A stretch of 64,000 nucleotides of DNA from the NCBI GenBank assembly GCA_964601275.1, contig CAZRMV010000008.1, forward strand, positions 124,001 through 188,000, read 5' to 3'. Below, in pieces: positions 17,190 to 26,249 of the stretch (positions within the stretch are counted from its first letter, which is position 1; every line of letters starts with the position of its first letter). Made by a program: the position numbers and the translations under genes. This stretch comes from JAOZPE01 sp964601275. Its GTDB lineage: Bacteria > Krumholzibacteriota > Krumholzibacteriia > JAJRXK01. The notes below the pieces were generated by a model. The model saw only the letters and a list, made by a program, of their open reading frames with translations. It was not told the origin of the DNA and ran no database searches.

Positions 17190-19133
17190 ATGCGCAACGA
17201 ACGGAAACGAGACCGGCGCTTCCGCCGAGAGAGTCACTGGGCCGTCCTGGCGTCTTTTCTGGCGATCTGGGCCCTTGGGTGCTCCAGCACCCGCCCCGCA
17301 CCGTCCACCACACCCCAGTCCGCACTGGAGGAGCCTCTCCCACCGCCGGTGGCCGAGTCCGCCGCCCCGGACACGGTCAAGGCCCCGGTTCCGGTCGTCC
17401 CCGCCGACGAGAGCCTGTTGGCCAAGATCCTCCGCTCCCACCCCTCGCTCCAGCCCTTGGAGGAACTCTATGTCCACGGGGGGGAAGCCTACAACCAGCG
17501 CGACTTCGACCTGGCCGAGGAGCACTTCCTGCTCCTCAAGCAGAAGCTGGCCCAGATCCATGACGCCCCCCAGGACAGTCTCGCGCTCCTCTACCTCTCC
17601 TCGCTGCAGCGCAAGGTGGACCATTTCGCCGAGATCCTGGCCGAGGAAAGGTTCTTCTCCGACAGCTACGCGCCGGTGACCCTTTCCCTGGAAGATGCCT
17701 ACGACAGTCTCCAGGCCCACTACGGAATCCCGCAGTTCCTCCTGCCGCAGCGACCCGCGGCCGAGCAGGGTTCGCTCGAGGAACTCATCGCCACCGACAA
17801 CGAACCCGTCCGGCGATGGTTGAAGTACTACCAGGGAAGGGGGCGCTCGCAGTTCGCCCGCTGGCTTCAGCGCTATGAGCGCTACGCGCCGACCATGCGC
17901 GCCGTTCTCGAGGAGGAAGGCATTCCGGACGAGCTGATCTGCGCCGCGATGATCGAGAGCGGGCTGCAGGCGAACATCCGCAGCCGCGCCGGCGCGGTGG
18001 GTTGGTGGCAGTTCATGCGCAGCACCGCCCGGCACCGCGGCTTGCAGGTCGACGAGTGGATCGACGAACGCCGGGACATCGAGATGTCCACCCGCGCCGC
18101 CGCGCGCCACTTCCAGTTGCTGCACCGCATGTTCCAGGATTGGGCGCTCGCGTTGGCCGCCTACAATTCGGGCGAGTACCGCATCCAGCGCGCCATCGGT
18201 CTGTCCGGCGACGTCGACTACTGGTCGATGCGCCTGCCCCGGGAAACCCGCAACTACGTCCCGAAATTCATCGCCGCCGCCCGCATCGTGGCCCATCCCG
18301 ATTCCTTCGGCTTCGCCGACGTCCGCGCCGATCCCTTCCGCTTCGAGAGGATCGAGCTGGATGACGCCTACAGCCTCAGCCAGATCTCCAAGGCGACCGG
18401 CATCGGGCTTTCCACCCTCCGCGCGCTGAACCCCCAGCTCCTGGCCGGGGTGACCCCACCCGGGCGCCCCGGCTACGCCCTGCGGGTCCCCGTGGGAACC
18501 AGCGAGGGCGCGCGCGTCGCGCTGGCCAGCATTCCCGAGGACGAACGCATCACCTGGCGCAAGCACAAGCTGCGCTCCGGAGAGACCCTGGGCAGTCTCG
18601 CCCGCCGTTACCACACGTCCGTCTCGGCGATCATGCAGATCAACGGCATCAGCAACGCGCGCCGGGTGCGCGCGGGAAGGGTGCTCACCATTCCCTATCC
18701 CCGCGGGGTCGACCTGCCCTCCACTTCCCGCCACAAGACGGTGGCTTCAGCTCCGCCGCCCCCGCCCCCGGGGAAGAAGGCCTGGCTGTACACGGTGAAG
18801 AAGGGGGATACCCTGGCCGGCATCGCCCGCCGCAGCGGGGTCTCGGTGGCGAGCATCCGTCGCCTCAACCACATCCGCCGCGACCGCATCTACCCGGGGC
18901 AGGACCTGGTGCTCCACGTCGATCGCAAGCGCACCGTTCCCGGGGCCCGGGCGCTCGACCTTCCGGTGGCCAAGACCACGGTCTACACCGTCCGCCACGG
19001 GGACACCCTCAGCGGGATCAGCCGCCGTTTCACCGTGAAGGTGGCCGACCTCATGCGCTGGAACCACCTGGACCGCAGCGCGCGGATCTACCCCGGAGAC
19101 CGCCTGCGGATCCTCCGTTCCCCCCGCCAGTAG
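17190..19133 (+). CDS. MltD-like lytic transglycosylase lipoprotein with LysM repeats
   Basis: A 647-residue lipoprotein predicted to cut peptidoglycan glycan strands from the membrane surface. The signal ends in the lipobox WALGCSS (Cys31). The catalytic domain shows CAAMIESGLQANIRSRAGA with the catalytic Glu near residue 256, then VGWWQFM and ALAAYNSGEYRI. Three clear LysM modules follow in the C-terminal part (HKLRSGETLGSLARR, YTVKKGDTLAGIARR, YTVRHGDTLSGISRR). An earlier degenerate one (YSLSQISKATGIGLSTLRAL) makes four potential glycan-binding units. The ATG was preferred over one ten codons upstream because TGGAGA sits directly before it and the signal peptide is then normal. Confidence 0.94.
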   Translation: MRNERKRDRRFRRESHWAVLASFLAIWALGCSSTRPAPSTTPQSALEEPLPPPVAESAAPDTVKAPVPVVPADESLLAKILRSHPSLQPLEELYVHGGEAYNQRDFDLAEEHFLLLKQKLAQIHDAPQDSLALLYLSSLQRKVDHFAEILAEERFFSDSYAPVTLSLEDAYDSLQAHYGIPQFLLPQRPAAEQGSLEELIATDNEPVRRWLKYYQGRGRSQFARWLQRYERYAPTMRAVLEEEGIPDELICAAMIESGLQANIRSRAGAVGWWQFMRSTARHRGLQVDEWIDERRDIEMSTRAAARHFQLLHRMFQDWALALAAYNSGEYRIQRAIGLSGDVDYWSMRLPRETRNYVPKFIAAARIVAHPDSFGFADVRADPFRFERIELDDAYSLSQISKATGIGLSTLRALNPQLLAGVTPPGRPGYALRVPVGTSEGARVALASIPEDERITWRKHKLRSGETLGSLARRYHTSVSAIMQINGISNARRVRAGRVLTIPYPRGVDLPSTSRHKTVASAPPPPPPGKKAWLYTVKKGDTLAGIARRSGVSVASIRRLNHIRRDRIYPGQDLVLHVDRKRTVPGARALDLPVAKTTVYTVRHGDTLSGISRRFTVKVADLMRWNHLDRSARIYPGDRLRILRSPRQ

Positions 19134-19185
19134 AGGCCTTGCGCGCGGTCGCGCTGGCCGATGGAAGTCCTGGAATGCCAGTGGG

Positions 19186-19803
19186 TCACGCCATGTTTCG
19201 GAGACTTTCCTTCAGGGCTTGCCGGTAGGCCCTCGCCGCCTCCAGCGGGTCGCGGGCACCCAGGATCCCCCGCAGGACCGCCACCCCGTGGGCTCCCGCC
19301 TTCAGCACCCCGGGAAGATCGGCCAGGGTGATGCCGCCCAGAGCCAACACGGGAACCGTTGCGGCGCGGCACAGGGTCCTCAATCCCTCCTCTCCCAGAG
19401 GCGTCGCCCCGGGCTTGGAGGGGGTTCTTCGCACCGGGGATACGCAGAGGTAATCGGCGCCCCCGCTGCGGCGCACGCCGGCAAGGTCATGCCGACTGAC
19501 CCCCACCCACCGGGGACGAGCGCTAGCCGGCAGATCGGAGGGAGCGATGCCATCGTCCCGCAGGTGCACGCCCTCCAGGCCGGCGGCCAGGGCCAGGTCG
19601 AATCGATCGTTGATCAAGAGGGCGGGGCGCGGGTCGACCGCGGCGAGGCGCACGGCGCGTTCGAAGTTCTCCCGCGGGCTGAGATGCGGCCACCGCAGGT
19701 GGACCGCATCGACCCACGGTGCGAGACCGGGAAGCCACGCGGCCAGTTCCTCGGCGCAAAGGCCTACCGGCGTGATGGCGATCAGGCGGGGCGGCGCGGA
19801 CAT
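19186..19803 (-). CDS. Thiamine phosphate synthase family protein (ThiE/TenI)
   Basis: A 205-residue TIM-barrel protein of the ThiE/TenI family. ThiE couples HMP-pyrophosphate with the thiazole phosphate; TenI-type relatives aromatise the thiazole. Seen here are LLINDRFDLALAAGLEGVHL, VGVSRHDL, ADYLCVSPVRRTPSKPG and VPVLALGGIT, the substrate and phosphate-binding segments in the usual order. The typical LHLGQED loop is replaced by VHLRDDG, so assignment between ThiE and TenI is open. The ATG lies five bases after the stop of the PorV-like gene, so the two are co-transcribed. No other thiamine genes are in the window. Confidence 0.8.
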   Translation of the reverse strand: MSAPPRLIAITPVGLCAEELAAWLPGLAPWVDAVHLRWPHLSPRENFERAVRLAAVDPRPALLINDRFDLALAAGLEGVHLRDDGIAPSDLPASARPRWVGVSRHDLAGVRRSGGADYLCVSPVRRTPSKPGATPLGEEGLRTLCRAATVPVLALGGITLADLPGVLKAGAHGVAVLRGILGARDPLEAARAYRQALKESLRNMA

Positions 19804-19808
19804 ACCCG

Positions 19809-20936
19809 CTAGAAATCCACCCCAAGACTGACCCGATGGGTGTAGTTGGACGAGCCGCCCAACTGCAGGGTATCGCCGGCAAAGGCGTAGTCCACCCGCA
19901 GGGGCCGCAGATCCAGCCCCGCTCCGAAGGTCCAGTCCTCGCTGGCGAATCCGCCGTGGCTTCCCACGCGCAGATCGACGCGTCCGCTCAAGCGCGCTTC
20001 CACGCCGAGGAAGAGATTGCTGCTGACGCTCGACAGTCCCACCCCGCTCCAGGAGAACTGGTCCGCCCCGTCGATGCCGCCGGAGTCGACCCCGGGCGGC
20101 AGGTCGCCGTTGCGATTGTCGAAGTGGGTCTCCAACGCCGCGCTGCCCAGGATCCGGAGGTTCCACGAAGGAACCACCCAATCGTAGGCGATCCCGGGAG
20201 TGATGACCGGGGAGATGCTCTCGTTGCGCCCGGTGCTCCACGAGAGGTAGGTGCTGGTCGCGTCCTGGAACTTCACCCCGAAATCGAGCTTCTTCCACCA
20301 ATTCCGCCGCAGGATCCCCAGGTCGATCCCCAGCCCGAAGGAGCTGAAGTCGGCCAGGCTCTGGTGGATGACCTTGACGTTCCCGCCGACCTGCCACCTG
20401 CCGACGTCCCGCGCGTAGCTGCCCATGATGGCCAGCTCCGAATCGCTCTTGTACTGGATCTCGTCGCTGAACTGGAAGATGCGCGCGGCCTCGTCGTCGT
20501 CCAGGACTCCGTTCCCGTTGCCGCCGTAGGCCGGCAGATCGAGCTTGCGCGCCAATTCGTCGGTGAAGGGAATGTTGTCCAGGCCCAGGCGGATCACCGT
20601 GACCCCCAGGGTGTGATGGGCGTCTCCACCCAGCGGATGCACATACGACACGAAATCGCGATTGATCAGGTTTCCGAAGCGCTCACTGTGCATCAGCAGG
20701 AGTTGCTTCTTCTCCTGTCCGGCCAGGCCCGCCGGATTCCAGAAGGTCGTGCTGGCATCGTCGGCCACCGCCACGAAGGCGCTGCCCAGACCAAGCGCCC
20801 GGGCGCCGCCACCATCGGCCATGAACGCACCCGCGTACTTCGTCGCATGGGCGGGGTGGGCCGGGAAAATCAGGAAGATCGCGGCAGCTGCCACCAGCAG
20901 GATCACGCCGGGGCGCAGATCGGTGAATCTACGCAC
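19809..20936 (-). CDS. PorV/PorQ-family outer-membrane beta-barrel protein
   Basis: A 375-residue exported protein with a signal peptide (VILLVAAAAIFLIFPAHPAHA). Its mature start, GAFMADGGGARALGLGSAFVAVADDASTTFWNPAGLAG, is split over the characteristic PorV/PorQ (UPF0164-like) opening, in which an early NPAGL segment follows an ADDA motif. Alternating hydrophobic strands and a C-terminal aromatic residue (LGVDF) fit an outer-membrane barrel. In Bacteroidetes PorV is part of the type IX secretion system, where it shuttles cargo with C-terminal sorting domains. Here that role is an inference supported by three proteins with sorting-like tails. The start is a GTG preceded by AAGGAGG; the same GGAGGCGATGTG sequence precedes the regulator gene upstream. 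Confidence 0.82.
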   Translation of the reverse strand: MRRFTDLRPGVILLVAAAAIFLIFPAHPAHATKYAGAFMADGGGARALGLGSAFVAVADDASTTFWNPAGLAGQEKKQLLLMHSERFGNLINRDFVSYVHPLGGDAHHTLGVTVIRLGLDNIPFTDELARKLDLPAYGGNGNGVLDDDEAARIFQFSDEIQYKSDSELAIMGSYARDVGRWQVGGNVKVIHQSLADFSSFGLGIDLGILRRNWWKKLDFGVKFQDATSTYLSWSTGRNESISPVITPGIAYDWVVPSWNLRILGSAALETHFDNRNGDLPPGVDSGGIDGADQFSWSGVGLSSVSSNLFLGVEARLSGRVDLRVGSHGGFASEDWTFGAGLDLRPLRVDYAFAGDTLQLGGSSNYTHRVSLGVDF

Positions 20937-21004
20937 ATCGCCTCCTTGGAGGTTCCAGGTACAGGGGGGGTTGTGGTTCGATCGCAAGGTTGGCAGCTGA
21001 AACC

Positions 21005-21034
21005 AGTATACCCCGTCTTCCCGGTTGCGCGCCA
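21005..21034 (-). promoter_or_regulatory. Candidate promoter of the PorV-like/ThiE operon
   Basis: A good -10 (TATACT, minus strand) lies 18 bases from a poor -35 (TGGCGC). No -24/-12 sigma54 element (TGGC-N8-TTGC) was found, although two NtrC-type regulators lie directly upstream. Confidence 0.35.
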
Positions 21035-21064
21035 GCCTTGAAACCGGGATGCCCGCACCCCGGC

Positions 21065-22555
21065 TCAACGCATCCCGTAGCGCTTGAGCTTGCGGTAGAG
21101 GGTCCGCTCGCTGATTCCCAGTTGCTGGGCGGTCCGGCGCCGGTTTCCTCCGTTCTGGCGCAGGCAGGACTGTATCATGGCCTTCTCGGCGTTTTCCAGC
21201 TCTCCCCCTCCTTCGCTCCCCAAGGGGGTCACTTCGGCCACCGGGGCCTCCCTCGACCACGGAATGCCCCCCGGCCCTTCCTTGACCCCCAACCGCTCCT
21301 CCAGGGCCTCAAGGCGCCGCAAGATCTCCTTCAGGTCCGCGGCCATGCCCAGCAGGGTGTGGGCCAACAGCGGATCGGAGGTGCCTGACCCCGGCCTCCC
21401 CTCGGGCGGAAAGGCCATGGGCAGAGGACGCTCCGTCTCCAGCTCTCCCTGCACTTCCGGGGGAAGATCCTCGACGCCGAGGTAGGGGCCCTTGCCCAGC
21501 ACCGCCATCGACTGGACCACGTTGCGCAGTTCCCGGACATTTCCCGGCCAAAGGTAGCGCAGCATCTTCTCGGTGGCCTCGCGGGTGAATCCCTTGTGGT
21601 CGAGGCGGTGTTTCCGGTTGGCCAGCGCGAGGAAATGGTGGGCCAGGATCAGGATGTCCTCGACGCGTTCGCGCAAGGGAGGCAGATCGATCTTCACCAC
21701 CTTGAGACGGTAGTAGAGATCGCTGCGGAAGACCCCGCGCCGGATTTCCTCTTCCAGCTTGCGATGGGTCGCGGTGATGAGCCGGATGTCGGTGACCAGG
21801 GTCTTGCGCCCGCCGACCCGGGTGAACTCGCCGGTCTCCAGCACCCGCAGGAGCTGCACCTGCATGCTGGGGGGCATCTCCCCCACTTCGTCCAGGAAGA
21901 GGGTTCCACCCTTGGCCCGCTCGAACACCCCCTGGTGTTGTTCGACCGCCCCGGTGAACGCACCCTTCTCATGCCCGAAGAGTTCGCTCGCGAGCAATGA
22001 CTCGGCCAGGGAACCCACGTTCACCGAGACGAAGGGAGCGTCGACCCGGGCGGAATGCGCGTGGAGCGCCCGCGCGACCAGCTCCTTCCCCGTCCCGCTT
22101 TCCCCCTGGATGAGCACCGGCACATCCAAGGGGGCCACCTGCGCGATGGTGGAGATGAGTTCGCGCACCGCCGGGCTCTGGCCCACGATCCCCGAATCCC
22201 GCCGGACGCGCCGCAGGCGCAACAACCGTTCCACCTGCTCGGCCAGGACCTTCTCGCGGGGTTCTCCCTGGTGGACGTTTTCCCGGGGAAGTCCCAGCTC
22301 GGCCGCGTCGCCCCGGGCCAGCACCAGGATCTCCGGGGCCGACGACAGGTCGCGCAGGCGGCGCATGATTCCTTCGACCGCTCCGGCATGGGAGCGGGCG
22401 TCCCACACGAACAGAGCCACCTCGGCGTCCCGGGCCGCGGCCAGGGCCGCCGGCATGTCCTCGTACACCGCCAGGTCGAACTCCCCCAGTCTCCACTGGA
22501 GAGCCCACGACCTCAATCGCGGATCATCGGTGAGCAGGATGACAAGCTGAGCCAC
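21065..22555 (-). CDS. Sigma54-dependent NtrC-type regulator with degenerate receiver
   Basis: A 496-residue activator of sigma54 RNA polymerase. The N-terminal region (about 1-110) looks like a receiver: TDDPRL gives an acid pair and VWDARS a possible phospho-Asp near residue 52. The usual Thr and Lys positions are not evident, so phosphorylation is doubtful. The AAA+ domain has Walker A GESGTGKE (151-158), the sigma54-contact loop GAFTGA (198-203) and Walker B TLFLDEVGEM. The C-terminus is a Fis-type helix-turn-helix (NRRRTAQQLGISERTLYRKL). The start is a GTG with GGAGG ahead. It lies 80 bases downstream of a second regulator of the same class and follows a histidine kinase gene. Target promoters are unknown. 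Confidence 0.9.
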   Translation of the reverse strand: MAQLVILLTDDPRLRSWALQWRLGEFDLAVYEDMPAALAAARDAEVALFVWDARSHAGAVEGIMRRLRDLSSAPEILVLARGDAAELGLPRENVHQGEPREKVLAEQVERLLRLRRVRRDSGIVGQSPAVRELISTIAQVAPLDVPVLIQGESGTGKELVARALHAHSARVDAPFVSVNVGSLAESLLASELFGHEKGAFTGAVEQHQGVFERAKGGTLFLDEVGEMPPSMQVQLLRVLETGEFTRVGGRKTLVTDIRLITATHRKLEEEIRRGVFRSDLYYRLKVVKIDLPPLRERVEDILILAHHFLALANRKHRLDHKGFTREATEKMLRYLWPGNVRELRNVVQSMAVLGKGPYLGVEDLPPEVQGELETERPLPMAFPPEGRPGSGTSDPLLAHTLLGMAADLKEILRRLEALEERLGVKEGPGGIPWSREAPVAEVTPLGSEGGGELENAEKAMIQSCLRQNGGNRRRTAQQLGISERTLYRKLKRYGMR

Positions 22556-22635
22556 ATCGCCTCCACACCCGGTTGAACGCGTGGACCGGGCCGGAAATCC
22601 CCCGCGCCGAAAAACGCGCGGCGGACGCCGACCGC

Positions 22636-24066
<1,431 letters not shown>

Positions 24067-24070
24067 CGGC

Positions 24071-25765
24071 TCAGCCTCTCGCTTGGAGTTCCGACCGCCC
24101 CGCGGGAGCGGCCGCCATGGGAATCACCGCGCGAAGGACCGTCCGGCCGTTCCTCCGCAGGTATCGCAGGTGTCCGTGGTGGGCCCGGATGATCTTCTCC
24201 GCGATCGCCAGGCCCAGACCGGTGCCCTCGCTCTTGGTGGTGAAGAAGGGAACGAAGAGCCTCTCGATCTGGTCGGGAGCGACGCCCTCGCCCATGTCCA
24301 CCACTTCCAGGACCGCGACCCGGCGCACCGGGCGCTGGGCGGCGATCTCGGCCGGCGCGTCGTCCTCGCCGACCCTCAGAACCACCTCCGCGTCCTGCGG
24401 AGACGCGTCGATGGCGTTGGACACCAGGTTCAGGAGGATCTGCTTGAGCTGATCCTCATCGGCCCACACCGAGAGTTCTTCCTCCGGGGCCTCCACTTCC
24501 AACCGGCAACCCTTCTCCTTTGCGCGGGCGCCCATCAGCTCGGCGACCGCCCGGCACAGCCGGGCGAGTTCCACCATCGTCCTCTTCAACTCGACCGGCC
24601 GGGCGAAGTCCAGGAAATTCGAGACCAGCCCGTCGATGCGCTCGACCTCGCGACGCACCACGTCGAAGTGACGCCGCTTGTTCGAGTCTGCGGGAAGCGC
24701 CTCGCTCAACAACTCGGCGCTGTGGAGGATGCCGGTCAACGGAGTCCGCACATCGTGCGCCCACTCGGCCGCCATGATGAGATTCTCCTGCTGGCGGGCC
24801 GCCCTCCGCCGTTCCACCTCCAGGGCCCGGGTGGCTCTCTGGTCGTCCAGGATCAGGACGAGGTTGCTCTGTCCGGGAAGTTCCGAGGGCATCAGGGTGG
24901 CCCGCAACGCCACCGGAACCGCTTCGGCGTCGCCGACCTGCACCCATCCTTCGCCCACCACCGGCTGCCCCGGGTCCGCCTGTTGGGCCCAACTCAGAAG
25001 GTCGACCACTTCGCCCCCCATCCGCACCGTGACCTTCGCTTTCTCCGCTCCGATGCCCAGCAGCTCCCGCCCCTTCCGGTTCGCGTAGAGGCGCCGACCC
25101 TTCTCATCGAAGGTGACGATGCCGCTGGCCACCTGGTCGAGGGTGCGTTCCTGGAATCGCTGGAGCTTGCGCAATTCGGTCACCGCCTGGGCCGCAGCGA
25201 CCTCCTCGGTGAGGATGGTCTGGACGGTGATCAGGAAGTAGATGTCCTGGGCGATGTCCGTCCCGTCCCGGTAGGCCTTCTGCAGCAGGAGGTAACCCAG
25301 GTCCCTCTCGCGATGCCGGAGGGGAACGACCGTCTCCTTCCAGGGGCTCTTGCGGTCGATGCAAGGCACCGCGGGTTCCTTCCCCACCTGGTCCAGGGAG
25401 ACCAGGTAGGGCTCGCCGACGGTCACCGAGCCGACCTTCCGGAGGATCGCACACGCCCGGCGGACGACCTCGGCCTCGACCCCGTCGACCCGGCGCGCGG
25501 ACACGACCCGGCCCCCCTCGCTGCGCAACAGCAGCGCGGCCCCGTCGGCGTCGAGGAACTCACGCAGGGAGGCGAGCAGGCGGCGGAGGGCTTCGTCCCA
25601 GTTGCTGTGGTTGGAGAGATCCCGCCCGATGCGGTAGAGCATCACGAGCTGGGCCACCCTCCCCTGGAGTTCGCGATGCGCCTGCGCCAGTTGGGCCCGG
25701 GCGGCCTCGAGTTCGGCCCCGAGCGCGGCGAGATTGCCGGCCGACGTATCGGTGGACACCTCCAT
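24071..25765 (-). CDS. Soluble sensor histidine kinase (GAF-PAS-HisKA-HATPase)
   Basis: A 564-residue cytoplasmic kinase without membrane segments. A short coiled coil (about 9-35) leads into a GAF-like domain (about 40-190), then a PAS-like region (about 205-300) and a HisKA helix with AAEWAHDVRTPLTGI (His337). The HATPase domain shows NLVSNAIDASP, a GMGEG box and FFTTKSEGTGLGLAIA. The ATG was chosen because GGGAGG lies three bases ahead; a GTG 21 codons upstream lacks a ribosome site and would run through a palindrome. The partner is most likely the response regulator immediately downstream. The stimulus is unknown. A PilZ-domain gene precedes it. Confidence 0.92.
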   Translation of the reverse strand: MEVSTDTSAGNLAALGAELEAARAQLAQAHRELQGRVAQLVMLYRIGRDLSNHSNWDEALRRLLASLREFLDADGAALLLRSEGGRVVSARRVDGVEAEVVRRACAILRKVGSVTVGEPYLVSLDQVGKEPAVPCIDRKSPWKETVVPLRHRERDLGYLLLQKAYRDGTDIAQDIYFLITVQTILTEEVAAAQAVTELRKLQRFQERTLDQVASGIVTFDEKGRRLYANRKGRELLGIGAEKAKVTVRMGGEVVDLLSWAQQADPGQPVVGEGWVQVGDAEAVPVALRATLMPSELPGQSNLVLILDDQRATRALEVERRRAARQQENLIMAAEWAHDVRTPLTGILHSAELLSEALPADSNKRRHFDVVRREVERIDGLVSNFLDFARPVELKRTMVELARLCRAVAELMGARAKEKGCRLEVEAPEEELSVWADEDQLKQILLNLVSNAIDASPQDAEVVLRVGEDDAPAEIAAQRPVRRVAVLEVVDMGEGVAPDQIERLFVPFFTTKSEGTGLGLAIAEKIIRAHHGHLRYLRRNGRTVLRAVIPMAAAPAGRSELQARG

Positions 25766-25817
25766 GATCCTCCCGGTGGGGCAAATGCGGATCCAGACCC
25801 CGTTGGGGCCTGGTCCG

Positions 25818-25838
25818 TTTCTTACCACGTGGTAGAAA
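25818..25838. promoter_or_regulatory. Palindromic operator candidate upstream of the kinase gene
   Basis: The 10-base perfect palindrome ACCACGTGGT is extended by TTTCT on one side and AGAAA on the other with a single-base offset. It lies about 53 bases ahead of the histidine kinase ATG, in the gap after the PilZ gene. This is the form expected for a dimeric regulator site. No U-tract follows, so it is not a terminator. Confidence 0.4.
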
Positions 25839-25862
25839 TGTGGTCCAGGGGATTTCCCGCGC

Positions 25863-26249
25863 TCAGGCGTTCACCCGGTTTCCGACGAAACTCTCCAGGT
25901 GATGCAGGCTCTCCGCGTCGATGGTGGTGAAGAAGACCGCCACCTCGTAGGTGTCCACGTCCTCCTGGGGCTGTTCGGGAACGACGCGGACCACCAGGCC
26001 CTCGCAATCCACCCGAGCGAGCTTGGAGGCATCTTGCGAATCGACGGGCACATCGAAACTCAGGGCCAGCTTGGTCATGGGCTCGATCCAGGTGCTGCTC
26101 TGGAAATAGAGGCCGGAGGCGGAGACGTTCAGGGTGGGAACGCCCTCCAGGACCTCGGCCTCGCTTTCCGGGGAAATCAGTACCTTCAGATCGAGCTGGG
26201 CCCGATGGCGGGCCGTTTTCCGCCGTTCGACCCGGGTCACTTCATTCAT
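25863..26249 (-). CDS. PilZ-domain protein
   Basis: A 128-residue single PilZ domain, expected to bind cyclic di-GMP. The N-terminal VERRKTARHRAQLDL supplies the Arg-rich RxxxR motif and NVSASGLYF the second conserved [DN]xSxxG motif. The downstream beta strands (VVRVVPE, EVAVFFTTID) also fit. The ATG overlaps the end of the RNase R gene by eight bases, so translation is coupled. It has no output domain of its own and probably acts by protein-protein contact. A diguanylate cyclase is encoded at 15.7-17 kb. The partner cannot be named. Confidence 0.85.
   Translation of the reverse strand: MNEVTRVERRKTARHRAQLDLKVLISPESEAEVLEGVPTLNVSASGLYFQSSTWIEPMTKLALSFDVPVDSQDASKLARVDCEGLVVRVVPEQPQEDVDTYEVAVFFTTIDAESLHHLESFVGNRVNA

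Noticed and set aside
17001..18734. 577-codon minus-strand frame over the LysM lytic transglycosylase
   Set aside because: Low-complexity Gly/Asp/Val product with no domain, antisense to a well-supported gene.
20937..21064. Sigma54 promoter ahead of the PorV-like gene
   Set aside because: TGGC occurs but no TTGC follows at the required distance; a sigma70-like -10 fits better.
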